This document shows, piece by piece, positions 26,449-33,548 of a stretch of 64,000 bases of DNA. Below the pieces are notes generated by a model, which worked only from the letters and a program-made list of their open reading frames with translations, was not told where the DNA came from and did not search any database. The stretch comes from Labedella phragmitis (GTDB lineage Bacteria > Actinomycetota > Actinomycetes > Actinomycetales > Microbacteriaceae), in assembly GCF_004078635.1 (NCBI RefSeq), contig NZ_RZNB01000005.1, positions 186,001-250,000 on the forward strand, in the 5' to 3' direction. The stretch's first letter is position 1; each line of letters begins with the position of its first letter. A program made the translations under genes and the position numbers.

Positions 26449-27683
26449 CCCGAGAGCGGTCCCCGGTGAGTGGATCGCAAACGACGGTACCGCTCGCCCC
26501 GGTCGCCGTCGTGGACCGGTTCGCCGCCCTGCCGTGGTGGGGCGCCGTCCTCGCGATCTACGTGGCGTCACGCCTCGTGACGACCGCGATGATGGTGGTT
26601 CTCGCCGCAAACCAGGACCAGAACGCGTGGACGGGTGCCTCGCCCCGCTACGTCGACTTCGCCTCGATGTGGGACGGTCGCTGGTACAACATCGTCGCCG
26701 TGTCCGGCTATCCGAGTCTGCTGCCCGTCACCGCCGATGGACACACGGGGGAGAACGCCTGGGCGTTCATGCCGGTCTACCCGCTCGTCGTGCGCGCCCT
26801 GATGGTTCTGACAGGAGCGGAATGGGCGGCCGCCGCGGTCACCGTGTCCGTGCTCGCCGGAGCGGGAGCCGCGCTCGTCACCTATCGGCTCCTCCGCACG
26901 CACCTCGATGCGAACACGGCGCTGTTCGGCGTCGTCCTGTTCTGTGCCGCCCCGCTCGCCCCGATGTTCCAGGTCGCGTACGCGGAGTCGCTCCACCTGC
27001 TCCTGCTGTCGACGGCTCTGCTCCTCCTCGTGCGCCGGCGGTACGGGGTGCTCGTTCCCGTCATCGTCGTCATGGGATTCACGCGGCCGAGTGCGCTCGC
27101 GTTCGCACTCCTGCTGGGGCTCCACCTCATCGTGCGCATCGCGACGAGGACGCGCGAACCGTTCCGCCGCGGCGAGGCGCCCGCTCTCATCGCGGCGGTC
27201 ACGGTGAGCGGTGTCGTGGGACTCGCATGGCCCGCGGTGGCCTGGTTCGTCACCGGCGACATCGCCGCCTACACGGACACCGAGCTCGCCTGGCGCTCCG
27301 CCTATATCGGGTACCAGCATCTCGTCCCGTTCACGCCCTGGTTCCAGGGATTCGAGTGGTGGTTCGGGCGACCCGTCGGCTGGGCGGCCGTCGTCGTCCT
27401 GGTCGTCGCCTTCGCGATGGCGCTCGTCAGCCGGCCCGTGGCGGCACTCGGCATCGACATCCGGTTGTGGCTCGCGAGCTACGCCCTGTACCTTCTCGCG
27501 GTCTTCTTCCCGCAATCGAGCACCTTCCGTCTCCTCGTCCCCCTCTTCCCGCTCGTCGGGGCCATCGCCGCTCCGCGTTCCCGCCTGTACCGCGTCGCCG
27601 TGGTCGTCGCCGCGATCGCACTGCAGTGGGTCTGGCTGCTCATCGCCTGGAGGGTCGACGGCTACGACTGGACGCCGCCCTGA
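26445..27683 (+). CDS. PIG-V-like membrane mannosyltransferase, copy 2
   Basis: A 412-residue paralogue of the preceding protein with the same layout: MWDGRWYNIVAVSGYP, WAFMPVYPLVVR, MFQVAYAESLHLLLL, GFTRPSALAFAL and FFPQSSTFRLLVPL. The GTG at 26445 overlaps the previous stop by 4 bases (GTGA); a later GTG at 26466 is a less likely alternative. The frame also runs upstream inside copy 1 but encodes nonsense there. Divergence between copies is greatest at the N-termini and in the last third, suggesting different acceptors or donors. Substrate unknown. Confidence 0.78.
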   Translation: MTRERSPVSGSQTTVPLAPVAVVDRFAALPWWGAVLAIYVASRLVTTAMMVVLAANQDQNAWTGASPRYVDFASMWDGRWYNIVAVSGYPSLLPVTADGHTGENAWAFMPVYPLVVRALMVLTGAEWAAAAVTVSVLAGAGAALVTYRLLRTHLDANTALFGVVLFCAAPLAPMFQVAYAESLHLLLLSTALLLLVRRRYGVLVPVIVVMGFTRPSALAFALLLGLHLIVRIATRTREPFRRGEAPALIAAVTVSGVVGLAWPAVAWFVTGDIAAYTDTELAWRSAYIGYQHLVPFTPWFQGFEWWFGRPVGWAAVVVLVVAFAMALVSRPVAALGIDIRLWLASYALYLLAVFFPQSSTFRLLVPLFPLVGAIAAPRSRLYRVAVVVAAIALQWVWLLIAWRVDGYDWTPP

Positions 27684-27706
27684 TCTCGCATCCACGGAGG
27701 TGGGGA

Positions 27707-27737
27707 TTAGCGCGAACCGGCGCCGATCACGGATAAT
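27707..27737 (+). promoter_or_regulatory. Candidate promoter of the DUF3117 gene
   Basis: TTAGCG (27707-27712), 19-base spacer, GATAAT (27732-27737), then AAAGGGGAG ahead of the ATG at 27765. The spacer is long, so the -35 assignment is weak. Confidence 0.35.
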
Positions 27738-27764
27738 GGACGTAGTACACGAAAGGGGAGCCGT

Positions 27765-27935
27765 ATGGCCGCGATGAAGCCGAGGACCGGAGATGGGCCT
27801 ATGGAGGCCGTAAAGGAGGGTCGGCTCATCATTGTGCGAGTGCCGCTCGAAGGAGGAGGTCGGCTCGTCGTGTCGGTAAACGACGACGAGGCGAAGGAAC
27901 TCCACGACGCGCTCGCCGGAGTCGTTTCCGCCTAA
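27765..27935 (+). CDS. DUF3117 small protein
   Basis: A 56-residue protein recognised as DUF3117, a nearly invariant short actinobacterial family. The sequence opens MAAMKPRTGDGPMEAVKEGR and continues with IIVRVPLEGGGRLVVS and ...DEAKELHDALAGVV. Function is unknown. The ATG at 27765 is preceded by AAAGGGGAG. It is monocistronic: its own promoter-like boxes lie upstream and a 20-bp hairpin follows the stop by 12 bases. The high conservation of the family suggests an essential or near-essential role. Confidence 0.9.
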   Translation: MAAMKPRTGDGPMEAVKEGRLIIVRVPLEGGGRLVVSVNDDEAKELHDALAGVVSA

Positions 27936-27947
27936 TCCACCAGCACC

Positions 27948-27990
27948 ACGCGATGGCGCCCGGATCCCCAGGATCCGGGCGCCATCGCGT
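27948..27990. terminator. Bidirectional terminator, DUF3117 / O-methyltransferase
   Basis: A perfect 20-bp stem (27948-27967 with 27971-27990) and a 3-base loop, between two convergent stop codons. Confidence 0.8.
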
Positions 27991-28002
27991 TGTCTCGACC
28001 GG

Positions 28003-28653
28003 TCAGACCGCGAGTTTCGTCACCTGGAGGAGGCCGTCGCCCACGATGGAGAGGGCGCTCACGACGGCTGTCGACGACGCGACCTCGTCGATGAGCGAGC
28101 GGTAGCCCACGGTCACATCGTCGCGAGCGGCGGGATCGGCGACGCGTCCGCGCGACAGCGCATGCGTCACGACGACCGTGCCGCCGGCACGGACGAGGCG
28201 CAAGGCGTGTTCGAAGTACTCGATGACGGAGATGTTGTCGGCGTCGATGAGAACGAGGTCGTAGGAGTCCTCGTTCATCCGGGGGAGCACGTCGAGGGCC
28301 CGACCCGCGATGAGCCGGAAGCGGTTGGCCGGGACGCCGGCGTCGTGGAAGTGCTCGCGGGCCGCCGCCTGGTGCTCGAGTTCGCTGTCGATCGATGTGA
28401 GCACGCTCCGCGGGCTTCCCGACAGCATCCAGAGTCCCGAGACTCCGCTGCCCGTTCCGATCTCCATGATGTTGCGCGCGCCGGAGGCCGCGACGAGGAG
28501 GGCGAGCTGCGCGCCCGTGGCGGGGGAGACCGGGTCGACGCCGACCTCGAGTGAATGGGCGCGGGCGCGGGCGATCGCATCGGGCTCGACGACGACGTCG
28601 TCGGCATACTTCCAGTTCGCGACGTGCTCGGACTTTGCGTCGTGAGAGGACAC
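28003..28653 (-). CDS. SAM-dependent O-methyltransferase family protein
   Basis: A class I methyltransferase of 216 residues resembling the O-methyltransferase-3 (caffeoyl-CoA/catechol) family. The SAM motif I is NIMEIGTGSGVSGLWML, acidic loop II is LTSIDSELEHQAAA, and the catalytic/metal aspartate region is DLVLIDADN. The methyl acceptor is unknown. The GTG at 28653 is preceded by GGAG. Its place upstream and divergent to tatB matches, from memory, the mycobacterial Rv1220c position, but the sigE-rseA genes that lie between in M. tuberculosis are absent here. Confidence 0.86.
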   Translation of the reverse strand: MSSHDAKSEHVANWKYADDVVVEPDAIARARAHSLEVGVDPVSPATGAQLALLVAASGARNIMEIGTGSGVSGLWMLSGSPRSVLTSIDSELEHQAAAREHFHDAGVPANRFRLIAGRALDVLPRMNEDSYDLVLIDADNISVIEYFEHALRLVRAGGTVVVTHALSRGRVADPAARDDVTVGYRSLIDEVASSTAVVSALSIVGDGLLQVTKLAV

Positions 28654-28754
28654 TGGGCGCTCCGTGTTCGTTTCGGTGGTGCGGGGATCGATTTCGATCG
28701 ACCTTCCGCCAGGATACGGCGGAGCGTCCGGGCTGAGGCGCAGCCACGTCGGGG

Positions 28755-28766
28755 TACTCTTGATGC
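28755..28766 (+). promoter_or_regulatory. Leaderless-type -10 box of tatB
   Basis: TACTCT ends six bases before the GTG start of tatB; no ribosome-binding site lies between them. Confidence 0.5.
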
Positions 28767-29153
28767 GTGTTCGGACTGACCCCTGAAAAGGTGCTGCTCA
28801 TCGCGGTCATCGCGGTGCTGATCGTCGGGCCCGAACGCCTTCCCCTCTACGCCTCGAGGTTCGCGCAGTTCATCCGATGGCTCCGCGATCTCGCGCGAGG
28901 CGCCCAGGACCGCATGCGCGAGGAGATGGGCCCCGAGTTCGACGAGGTCGACTGGAAGAAGCTCGATCCGCGGCAGTACGACCCTCGACGCATCATCAAG
29001 GAGGCGCTACTCGACGACGAGCCGGCGCCCGTGCTGTCCGCACCGTCCGTGCGCACGCGGGCCGAGAAGCCCGCCGTGCAGCAGAGCCATCGTTCCCGGT
29101 TGGAATCGGGGGAGTACTCCGGTCCGCCTCCCTTCGACGCGGAGTCCACGTGA
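28767..29153 (+). CDS. tatB: Sec-independent protein translocase subunit TatB
   Basis: A 128-residue single-span protein of the Tat export complex, which moves folded proteins with twin-arginine signals. The N-terminus MFGLTPEKVLLIAVIAVLIV is the membrane helix with the conserved Glu, followed by the hinge GPERLP and an amphipathic helix (RFAQFIRWLRDLARGAQ). The tail is charged and disordered, typical of TatB rather than TatA. EfeB (13250-14560) is a visible client. The stop overlaps the apt start by 4 bases. Gene position near mrp matches other actinobacteria. Confidence 0.92.
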   Translation: MFGLTPEKVLLIAVIAVLIVGPERLPLYASRFAQFIRWLRDLARGAQDRMREEMGPEFDEVDWKKLDPRQYDPRRIIKEALLDDEPAPVLSAPSVRTRAEKPAVQQSHRSRLESGEYSGPPPFDAEST

Positions 29154-29710
29154 CGAGTGAGTCGCCCGGCGTGTGGGTCCGGACGGACGGGGCGTTCCGT
29201 CTCGCCCGTGCGGAGTCACTCATCGCGGCCGTTTCGGACCATCCGACTCCTGGAGTCGTCTTCCGCGACCTCACCCCGCTCTTCGCCGACGCCGAGGCCT
29301 TCTCGGTCGTCGTCGACGCGATCGCGGAGCCCTTCGCCGGCCGATTCGACGTCGTGGCCGGTCTCGAGGCGCGAGGTTTCCTCCTCGCAGGAGCCGTCGC
29401 CGCTCGGACGGGGACCGGCGTCCTCCCCATCCGCAAGGCCGGCAAGCTCCCGCGAGAGACGGTCGCGGAGAGTTACGACCTCGAGTACGGGAGGGCCACC
29501 ATCGAGGCCCACCGCGATGATCTCCCGCCGGGCGTCCGGGTCCTCCTCCTCGATGACGTCCTCGCGACGGGCGGAACCCTCGCGGCGGCGTTGCGGATCG
29601 GTGAGAGGCTCGAGTGGGACGTCGTCGGTTGCGGGGTCGTCCTCGAGCTCGACGCTCTCGCCGGGCGGGACGCTCTCGATTCGCGCGTCGTCAGCGTCTT
29701 CCACGTGTGA
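29150..29710 (+). CDS. apt: Adenine phosphoribosyltransferase
   Basis: Purine salvage enzyme making AMP from adenine and PRPP; 186 residues. The PRPP loop is VLLLDDVLATGGT. Other family features are GVVFRDLTPLF near the N-terminus, GLEARGFLLAGAVA, and IRKAGKLPRETVAESYDLEYG (the flexible catalytic loop; shown here in full as about 21 residues is avoided by naming IRKAGKLPRE and SYDLEYG as its ends). The start is the GTG at 29150 overlapping the tatB stop (GTGA); the frame is open further upstream only inside tatB. Coupling to tatB is probably positional. Confidence 0.93.
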   Translation: MTSESPGVWVRTDGAFRLARAESLIAAVSDHPTPGVVFRDLTPLFADAEAFSVVVDAIAEPFAGRFDVVAGLEARGFLLAGAVAARTGTGVLPIRKAGKLPRETVAESYDLEYGRATIEAHRDDLPPGVRVLLLDDVLATGGTLAAALRIGERLEWDVVGCGVVLELDALAGRDALDSRVVSVFHV

Positions 29711-29931
29711 CGCTCGGGTCCGCCGCCGTTCTCGCCTGCTCCCTCATCACCAACCGCATGAGCGGGCGATGAAGTCGTAGGGGGCCGCGCCCGCAGGATG
29801 TCGGACGCGGGCACGTGCACGCCCTCGACGCCGGACTCGAGGCGGACGCGTACCGCTCGGACCGCAATCGGCGAGGGCGACGAGGAGCAGGGCGGCCGCG
29901 ACCGCCGAGCGGCACCCCACTGCCCGCGCGG
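29711..29931. other. Intergenic stretch between apt and mrp (convergent)
   Basis: 221 bases with no convincing gene. A minus-strand frame (29747-29935, TTG start overlapping the mrp stop, 62 codons) encodes a hydrophobic segment AAALLLVALADC like a lipobox, then an Arg-rich tail ending YDFIARSCGW. It may be a small secreted peptide or chance; I see no ribosome site and no family. Confidence 0.3.
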
Positions 29932-31113
29932 TCAACGCACTCGCACCCCGAGGGGTCTGCCGACGAGTCCTCGGCCGAGACGGACGATGTCCTCGGCGAG
30001 CCGACCGATCGCCGTCGCGGCCGTGTCGGTCGGTGTCCCGAGGACGACGGGAACGCCGGCGTCGCCGCCCCGCCGGAGTGCCGGGCTGAGGGGGATCGTC
30101 GCGAGCAGCGGGACGGGCGCGTCCTGCCCGATCGAGAGTCGCGTCGCGACGTCGGCGCCACCTCCCGATCCGAACAGATCGATCACGGAGCCGTCCGGTC
30201 CGACGAAAGGCCCCATGTTCTCGATCACCCCGATGACGCGCTGACCCGTCTGCCTCGCCACGACCCCGCTGCGCTCAGCGACGTCGGCCGCTGCGGCCTG
30301 GGGCGTCGTCACGACGAGAACCTCGGCGTGCGGCAGCAATTGACCGACCGATATCGCCACGTCGCCCGTGCCCGGGGGGAGATCCAGCAGGAGGACGTCG
30401 AGGTCGCCGAAGTAGACGTCCGTCAGGAACTGCGCGATCGTGCGATGCAGCATCGGGCCGCGCCACGCGACGGCCGTCGACGGGTCGTCGACGAACATCC
30501 CGATCGAGATGACCTTCACGCCGTGTGCGACGGGCGGGAGGATCATGTCGTCGACACGCGTCGGGCGTACCGCGCGGCCCGCGTGTTCCGGGTCGTCGAG
30601 TCCCAGGAGGCCGGGGATGGAGAAGCCGTGGACGTCCGCGTCGACGAGCCCGACCGCGAGCCCGCTCGCGGCGAGTGCCACCGCCAGGTTGGCGGTCACC
30701 GTCGACTTGCCGACTCCGCCCTTGCCGCTCGTCACGGCGATGACGCGTGTCAGAGAGTCGGACGTGAACGGCATCTCCCGCCGCCCCGGTCCGCGCAACC
30801 GCTCGGTCAGCGCGCGGCGCTGCTCCGGGGTCATGACGCCGACATCGACGATGGTCGCGGTCACTCCCGGAACACCCGCGACGGCGTTCCGGACGTCGTT
30901 CTCGATCGTCCGTGCCGCTGGACAACCGACGATCGTGAGCCGGATCGCGACGTGAGCGGCGCCCGATCCGTCGACCGCGACATCTCCGACCATGTCGAGC
31001 TCGGTGATGGGGCGGCGGATCTCCGGATCGATGACGCGGTCCAGCGAGCGCCGCACCCGCTCGACGATGCCCGGGTGCTCCGACACGGTCGGCGGCGGGA
31101 CCGGATCAGACAT
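29932..31113 (-). CDS. mrp: Mrp/ApbC-family Fe-S carrier P-loop ATPase
   Basis: A 393-residue scaffold/carrier ATPase of iron-sulfur assembly. An N-terminal MIP18-like domain (RVIDPEIRRPITELDMVG, about residues 15-95) precedes the deviant Walker A VTSGKGGVGKST and switch DADVHGFSIPGLLG. LLLDLPPGTGD is the Walker B-like region. The C-terminal CxxC that binds the bridging cluster in E. coli Mrp and Nbp35 is not present: the equivalent segment reads ENMGPFVGPDGSVIDLFG. I recall mycobacterial Mrp also lacking it. The ATG at 31113 overlaps the DUF1003 stop by 8 bases; it is the last gene of a three-gene operon. Confidence 0.9.
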   Translation of the reverse strand: MSDPVPPPTVSEHPGIVERVRRSLDRVIDPEIRRPITELDMVGDVAVDGSGAAHVAIRLTIVGCPAARTIENDVRNAVAGVPGVTATIVDVGVMTPEQRRALTERLRGPGRREMPFTSDSLTRVIAVTSGKGGVGKSTVTANLAVALAASGLAVGLVDADVHGFSIPGLLGLDDPEHAGRAVRPTRVDDMILPPVAHGVKVISIGMFVDDPSTAVAWRGPMLHRTIAQFLTDVYFGDLDVLLLDLPPGTGDVAISVGQLLPHAEVLVVTTPQAAAADVAERSGVVARQTGQRVIGVIENMGPFVGPDGSVIDLFGSGGGADVATRLSIGQDAPVPLLATIPLSPALRRGGDAGVPVVLGTPTDTAATAIGRLAEDIVRLGRGLVGRPLGVRVR

Positions 31114-31642
31114 GCGGGCGGTCCGTTCCGCCGTCGTCGATCGACGGGTCCTTCGATTCGAGATCCTCGAGCAGTGAGCGCAACTCCTGCCGGATGAAGT
31201 CGCGCGAGGCCACATCCTTGAGGGCGAGCCGCAGCGCCACGACCTCACGAGCGAGGTACTCCGTGTCCGCGAGGTTGCGTTCCGCGCGCTGACGGTCCTG
31301 TTCGATCTGGACGCGGTCGCGGTCGTCCTGCCGGTTCTGCGCGAGCAGGATGAGGGGAGCGGCATAGGACGCCTGCAACGACAGGATGAGCGTGAGGGCG
31401 GTGAAGCCGAGTGCCGCCGAATCAAAACGGGCGTCCTCGGGCGCGAGGGTGTTGTAGATGATCCAGGCCACGCAGAAGAGCGTGAGGCCCATGAGGAACC
31501 ACGGTGTGCCCATCGCGCGCGCGATCCACTCGGTGAAGCGGCCGAATCGGTCGCTCGACTGCCGCCGCCGCGGCGCGAGCACCGGAGTGCGCATGCCCTT
31601 GGGGGCGTCGAGCCTGACGTCGTTCTTGGGCGTCCTAGCCAT
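31106..31642 (-). CDS. DUF1003 membrane protein
   Basis: A 178-residue inner-membrane protein of the DUF1003 family, of unknown function. A basic N-terminus precedes two helices, WFLMGLTLFCVAWIIYNTL and GFTALTLILSLQASYAAPL. A charged coiled-coil region follows (RQDDRDRVQIEQDRQRAERN onward). The start lies inside the end of the mgtE-like gene (8-base overlap), and its stop overlaps the mrp start by 8 bases. Association with the MgtE-like protein hints at a membrane or ion role, but this is inference. Confidence 0.85.
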   Translation of the reverse strand: MARTPKNDVRLDAPKGMRTPVLAPRRRQSSDRFGRFTEWIARAMGTPWFLMGLTLFCVAWIIYNTLAPEDARFDSAALGFTALTLILSLQASYAAPLILLAQNRQDDRDRVQIEQDRQRAERNLADTEYLAREVVALRLALKDVASRDFIRQELRSLLEDLESKDPSIDDGGTDRPHV

Positions 31643-32918
31643 GCGTCATCCTCCGTCCGGTGCGTGCTCTCTGGGGGCGTTCGTCGTCGCCGTGACTTCG
31701 CCAGTCGTCCGGCAGCAGGTAGTCGAGGATGTCGTCAATCGTCACCACCCCGACGAGCCGATGGTTCTCGTCGACGACGGGAACGGACACGAGGTCGTAG
31801 CTCGCGAGGATCCGGGAGACCTCGGCGGCCGACGTGTCGGCGGATACGGGATCGAGACTCTGATCGAGGATGGTGCCGAGCCGCTCGTGCGGCGGATACC
31901 GCAGCATCCGCTGGAAGTGAACCATCCCGAGGAAGCGACCCGTCGGCGGCTCGTATGGCGGGAGGGTGATGCAGACAGCCGCTCCGAGCGCCGGGGGCAG
32001 CTCGGCGCGACGGACGAGGGCGAGGGCCTCGGCGACCGTCGAGTCGGCGGAGAGGATGACGGGCTCGGTCGTCATGAGGCCACCGGCGGTGTCGGGGGCG
32101 AACGCGAGGAGCATTCGGACGTCGTCCGCTTCCTCCGGCTCCATGAGCTCGAGGAGGTGCTCGCCGCGTTCGGTGGGAAGCTGCGCGATGAGGTCGGCGG
32201 CGTCGTCCGGCTGCATCTGGTCGAGGACGTCGGCCGCGCGGTCGTCGTCGAGCTGCCCCAGGATGTTGACCTGCTCGCTCTCGGGCATCTCCTCGAGCGC
32301 GTCGGCGAGACGATCGTCGGGGAGTTCGCCCGCGACTTCGAGCATGCGCTCCTCGGGCAGATCGAGCAGCGTACTCGCGAGGTCGGCCGGCTTGAGGTCG
32401 GTGTACGTGGCGATGAGCTGCTCGGCGGACTGCGCCTCCGTACCGCCGGTCTTCTCGGTCACATCGCGCCACGATACGAAGGTCGTGTGGCCCTTGGCGA
32501 AAAGGGAGTTGCTCGTCTTCGGTCGGCGGACGAAGTACTGGCTGACCGCCCAGGTCCCGCCGGCCTTCTGCTCGATCGCCACGTCCTCGATCGTCGCCTC
32601 GCCCGAGCCGTCGGTGAAGACGACCTTCCGTCCGAGGATCTCCGCGATCACGCGCTCCTCGCCGGCCCGCTGTTCGAAGCGGCGGACATTGATGAGGCCC
32701 GTCGTGATGATCTGACCGGCCGCGATGCTCGTGACGCGGTTGATCGACACGAAGACCCGCCTCTTGCCCGGAATCTCCACGAGCAGACCCACCACGCGCG
32801 GGGGATCCGTGGGCCGTGAGACCACGAGGACGTCGCGCACCTTCCCGACCCGGTCGCCTGCCGGGTCGAAGACCATGCACCCGGCCAACCGGGCGACGAA
32901 CACTCTCGTGGCACTCAC
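31635..32918 (-). CDS. PRC-barrel / MgtE-N / CBS-pair protein without a transport domain
   Basis: A 427-residue soluble protein. A PRC-barrel-like region (GCMVFDPAGDRVGKVRDVLV, about residues 13-75) and a second barrel-like segment precede an MgtE intracellular N domain of helical repeats (about residues 170-275: LPDDRLADALEEM, LDDDRAADVLDQM). A CBS pair follows (about 285-405, ending PVVDENHRLVGVVTIDDILD). The five-helix Mg2+ channel domain of true MgtE is absent, so this is more likely a sensor or regulator than a transporter. The GTG at 32918 lies six bases after TAAGTT, a leaderless-type arrangement. It is the first gene of the operon with DUF1003 and mrp. Confidence 0.85.
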   Translation of the reverse strand: MSATRVFVARLAGCMVFDPAGDRVGKVRDVLVVSRPTDPPRVVGLLVEIPGKRRVFVSINRVTSIAAGQIITTGLINVRRFEQRAGEERVIAEILGRKVVFTDGSGEATIEDVAIEQKAGGTWAVSQYFVRRPKTSNSLFAKGHTTFVSWRDVTEKTGGTEAQSAEQLIATYTDLKPADLASTLLDLPEERMLEVAGELPDDRLADALEEMPESEQVNILGQLDDDRAADVLDQMQPDDAADLIAQLPTERGEHLLELMEPEEADDVRMLLAFAPDTAGGLMTTEPVILSADSTVAEALALVRRAELPPALGAAVCITLPPYEPPTGRFLGMVHFQRMLRYPPHERLGTILDQSLDPVSADTSAAEVSRILASYDLVSVPVVDENHRLVGVVTIDDILDYLLPDDWRSHGDDERPQRARTGRRMTHG

Positions 32919-32995
32919 CCTTCTAACTTAGCCCGCACAGCGTTTCCACACGGGCCCGGCGCCGGATGTTCTCGACCCGGTGGGACAATGGAGCC

Positions 32996-33517
32996 GTGAG
33001 TATCCCGCAGAGTGGACAACGCCGGAGCCCCATCATCGGAATCCCTCCGGGCGAGGCCGTCGCGAGCTTCGACAAATACGACGACGCTCAAGCGGCCGTC
33101 GACGCTCTCGCCGCGGCCGATTTCCCGGTGCGCAACGTCTCGATCGTCGGAGCGGACCTCAAGAGCGTCGAGCGCATCACGGGTCGCATGAGTTACGGCC
33201 GCGCAGCTGCGGGAGGCGCATTGAGCGGAGCGTGGCTCGGCCTCTTCTTCGGACTGCTGCTCGTGATCGTTGCTCCGCAATCGGGCGTCGTCTTCGTCGG
33301 TGCCGCCGTCCTCATCGGCGCGGCCTTCGGCATGATGTTCAACGTCGTGACGTACACGTTGCGGCGTCGCCGACGCGACTTCAGCTCGATCGCCCAGATC
33401 GTCGCGTCGTCGTACGCCGTCGTCGTCGAGACCGAACTCGCCAACAAGGCGCGGAACATCCTCGGCGGGTCGGCCGCCGAGACTCCGGACGAGCAGGGTC
33501 CGAGCCTCTACCTCTGA
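32996..33517 (+). CDS. General-stress-protein-17M-like membrane protein
   Basis: A 173-residue protein. An N-terminal ferredoxin-like fold (VASFDKYDDAQAAVDALAAA, then FPVRNVSIVGADL) resembles the GSP17M/YflT stress domain. Two glycine-rich membrane helices follow (GGALSGAWLGLFFGLLLVIV and VVFVGAAVLIGAAFGMMF), with a short cytoplasmic tail. The start is the GTG at 32996, with GACAAT six bases upstream; an upstream start at 32966 is less likely. Function unknown. It is divergent from the MgtE-like gene, as I remember for the mycobacterial counterpart pair. Confidence 0.75.
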   Translation: MSIPQSGQRRSPIIGIPPGEAVASFDKYDDAQAAVDALAAADFPVRNVSIVGADLKSVERITGRMSYGRAAAGGALSGAWLGLFFGLLLVIVAPQSGVVFVGAAVLIGAAFGMMFNVVTYTLRRRRRDFSSIAQIVASSYAVVVETELANKARNILGGSAAETPDEQGPSLYL

Positions 33518-33525
33518 TTCTCCGG

Positions 33526-33544
33526 AGGGCGCCGGCCGCGCCCT
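33526..33544. terminator. Short hairpin between convergent genes
   Basis: A 7-bp perfect GC stem (33526-33532 with 33538-33544), 5-base loop, in the 31-base gap before the aminopeptidase stop. Weak, but well placed. Confidence 0.35.
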
Positions 33545-33548
33545 GTCC

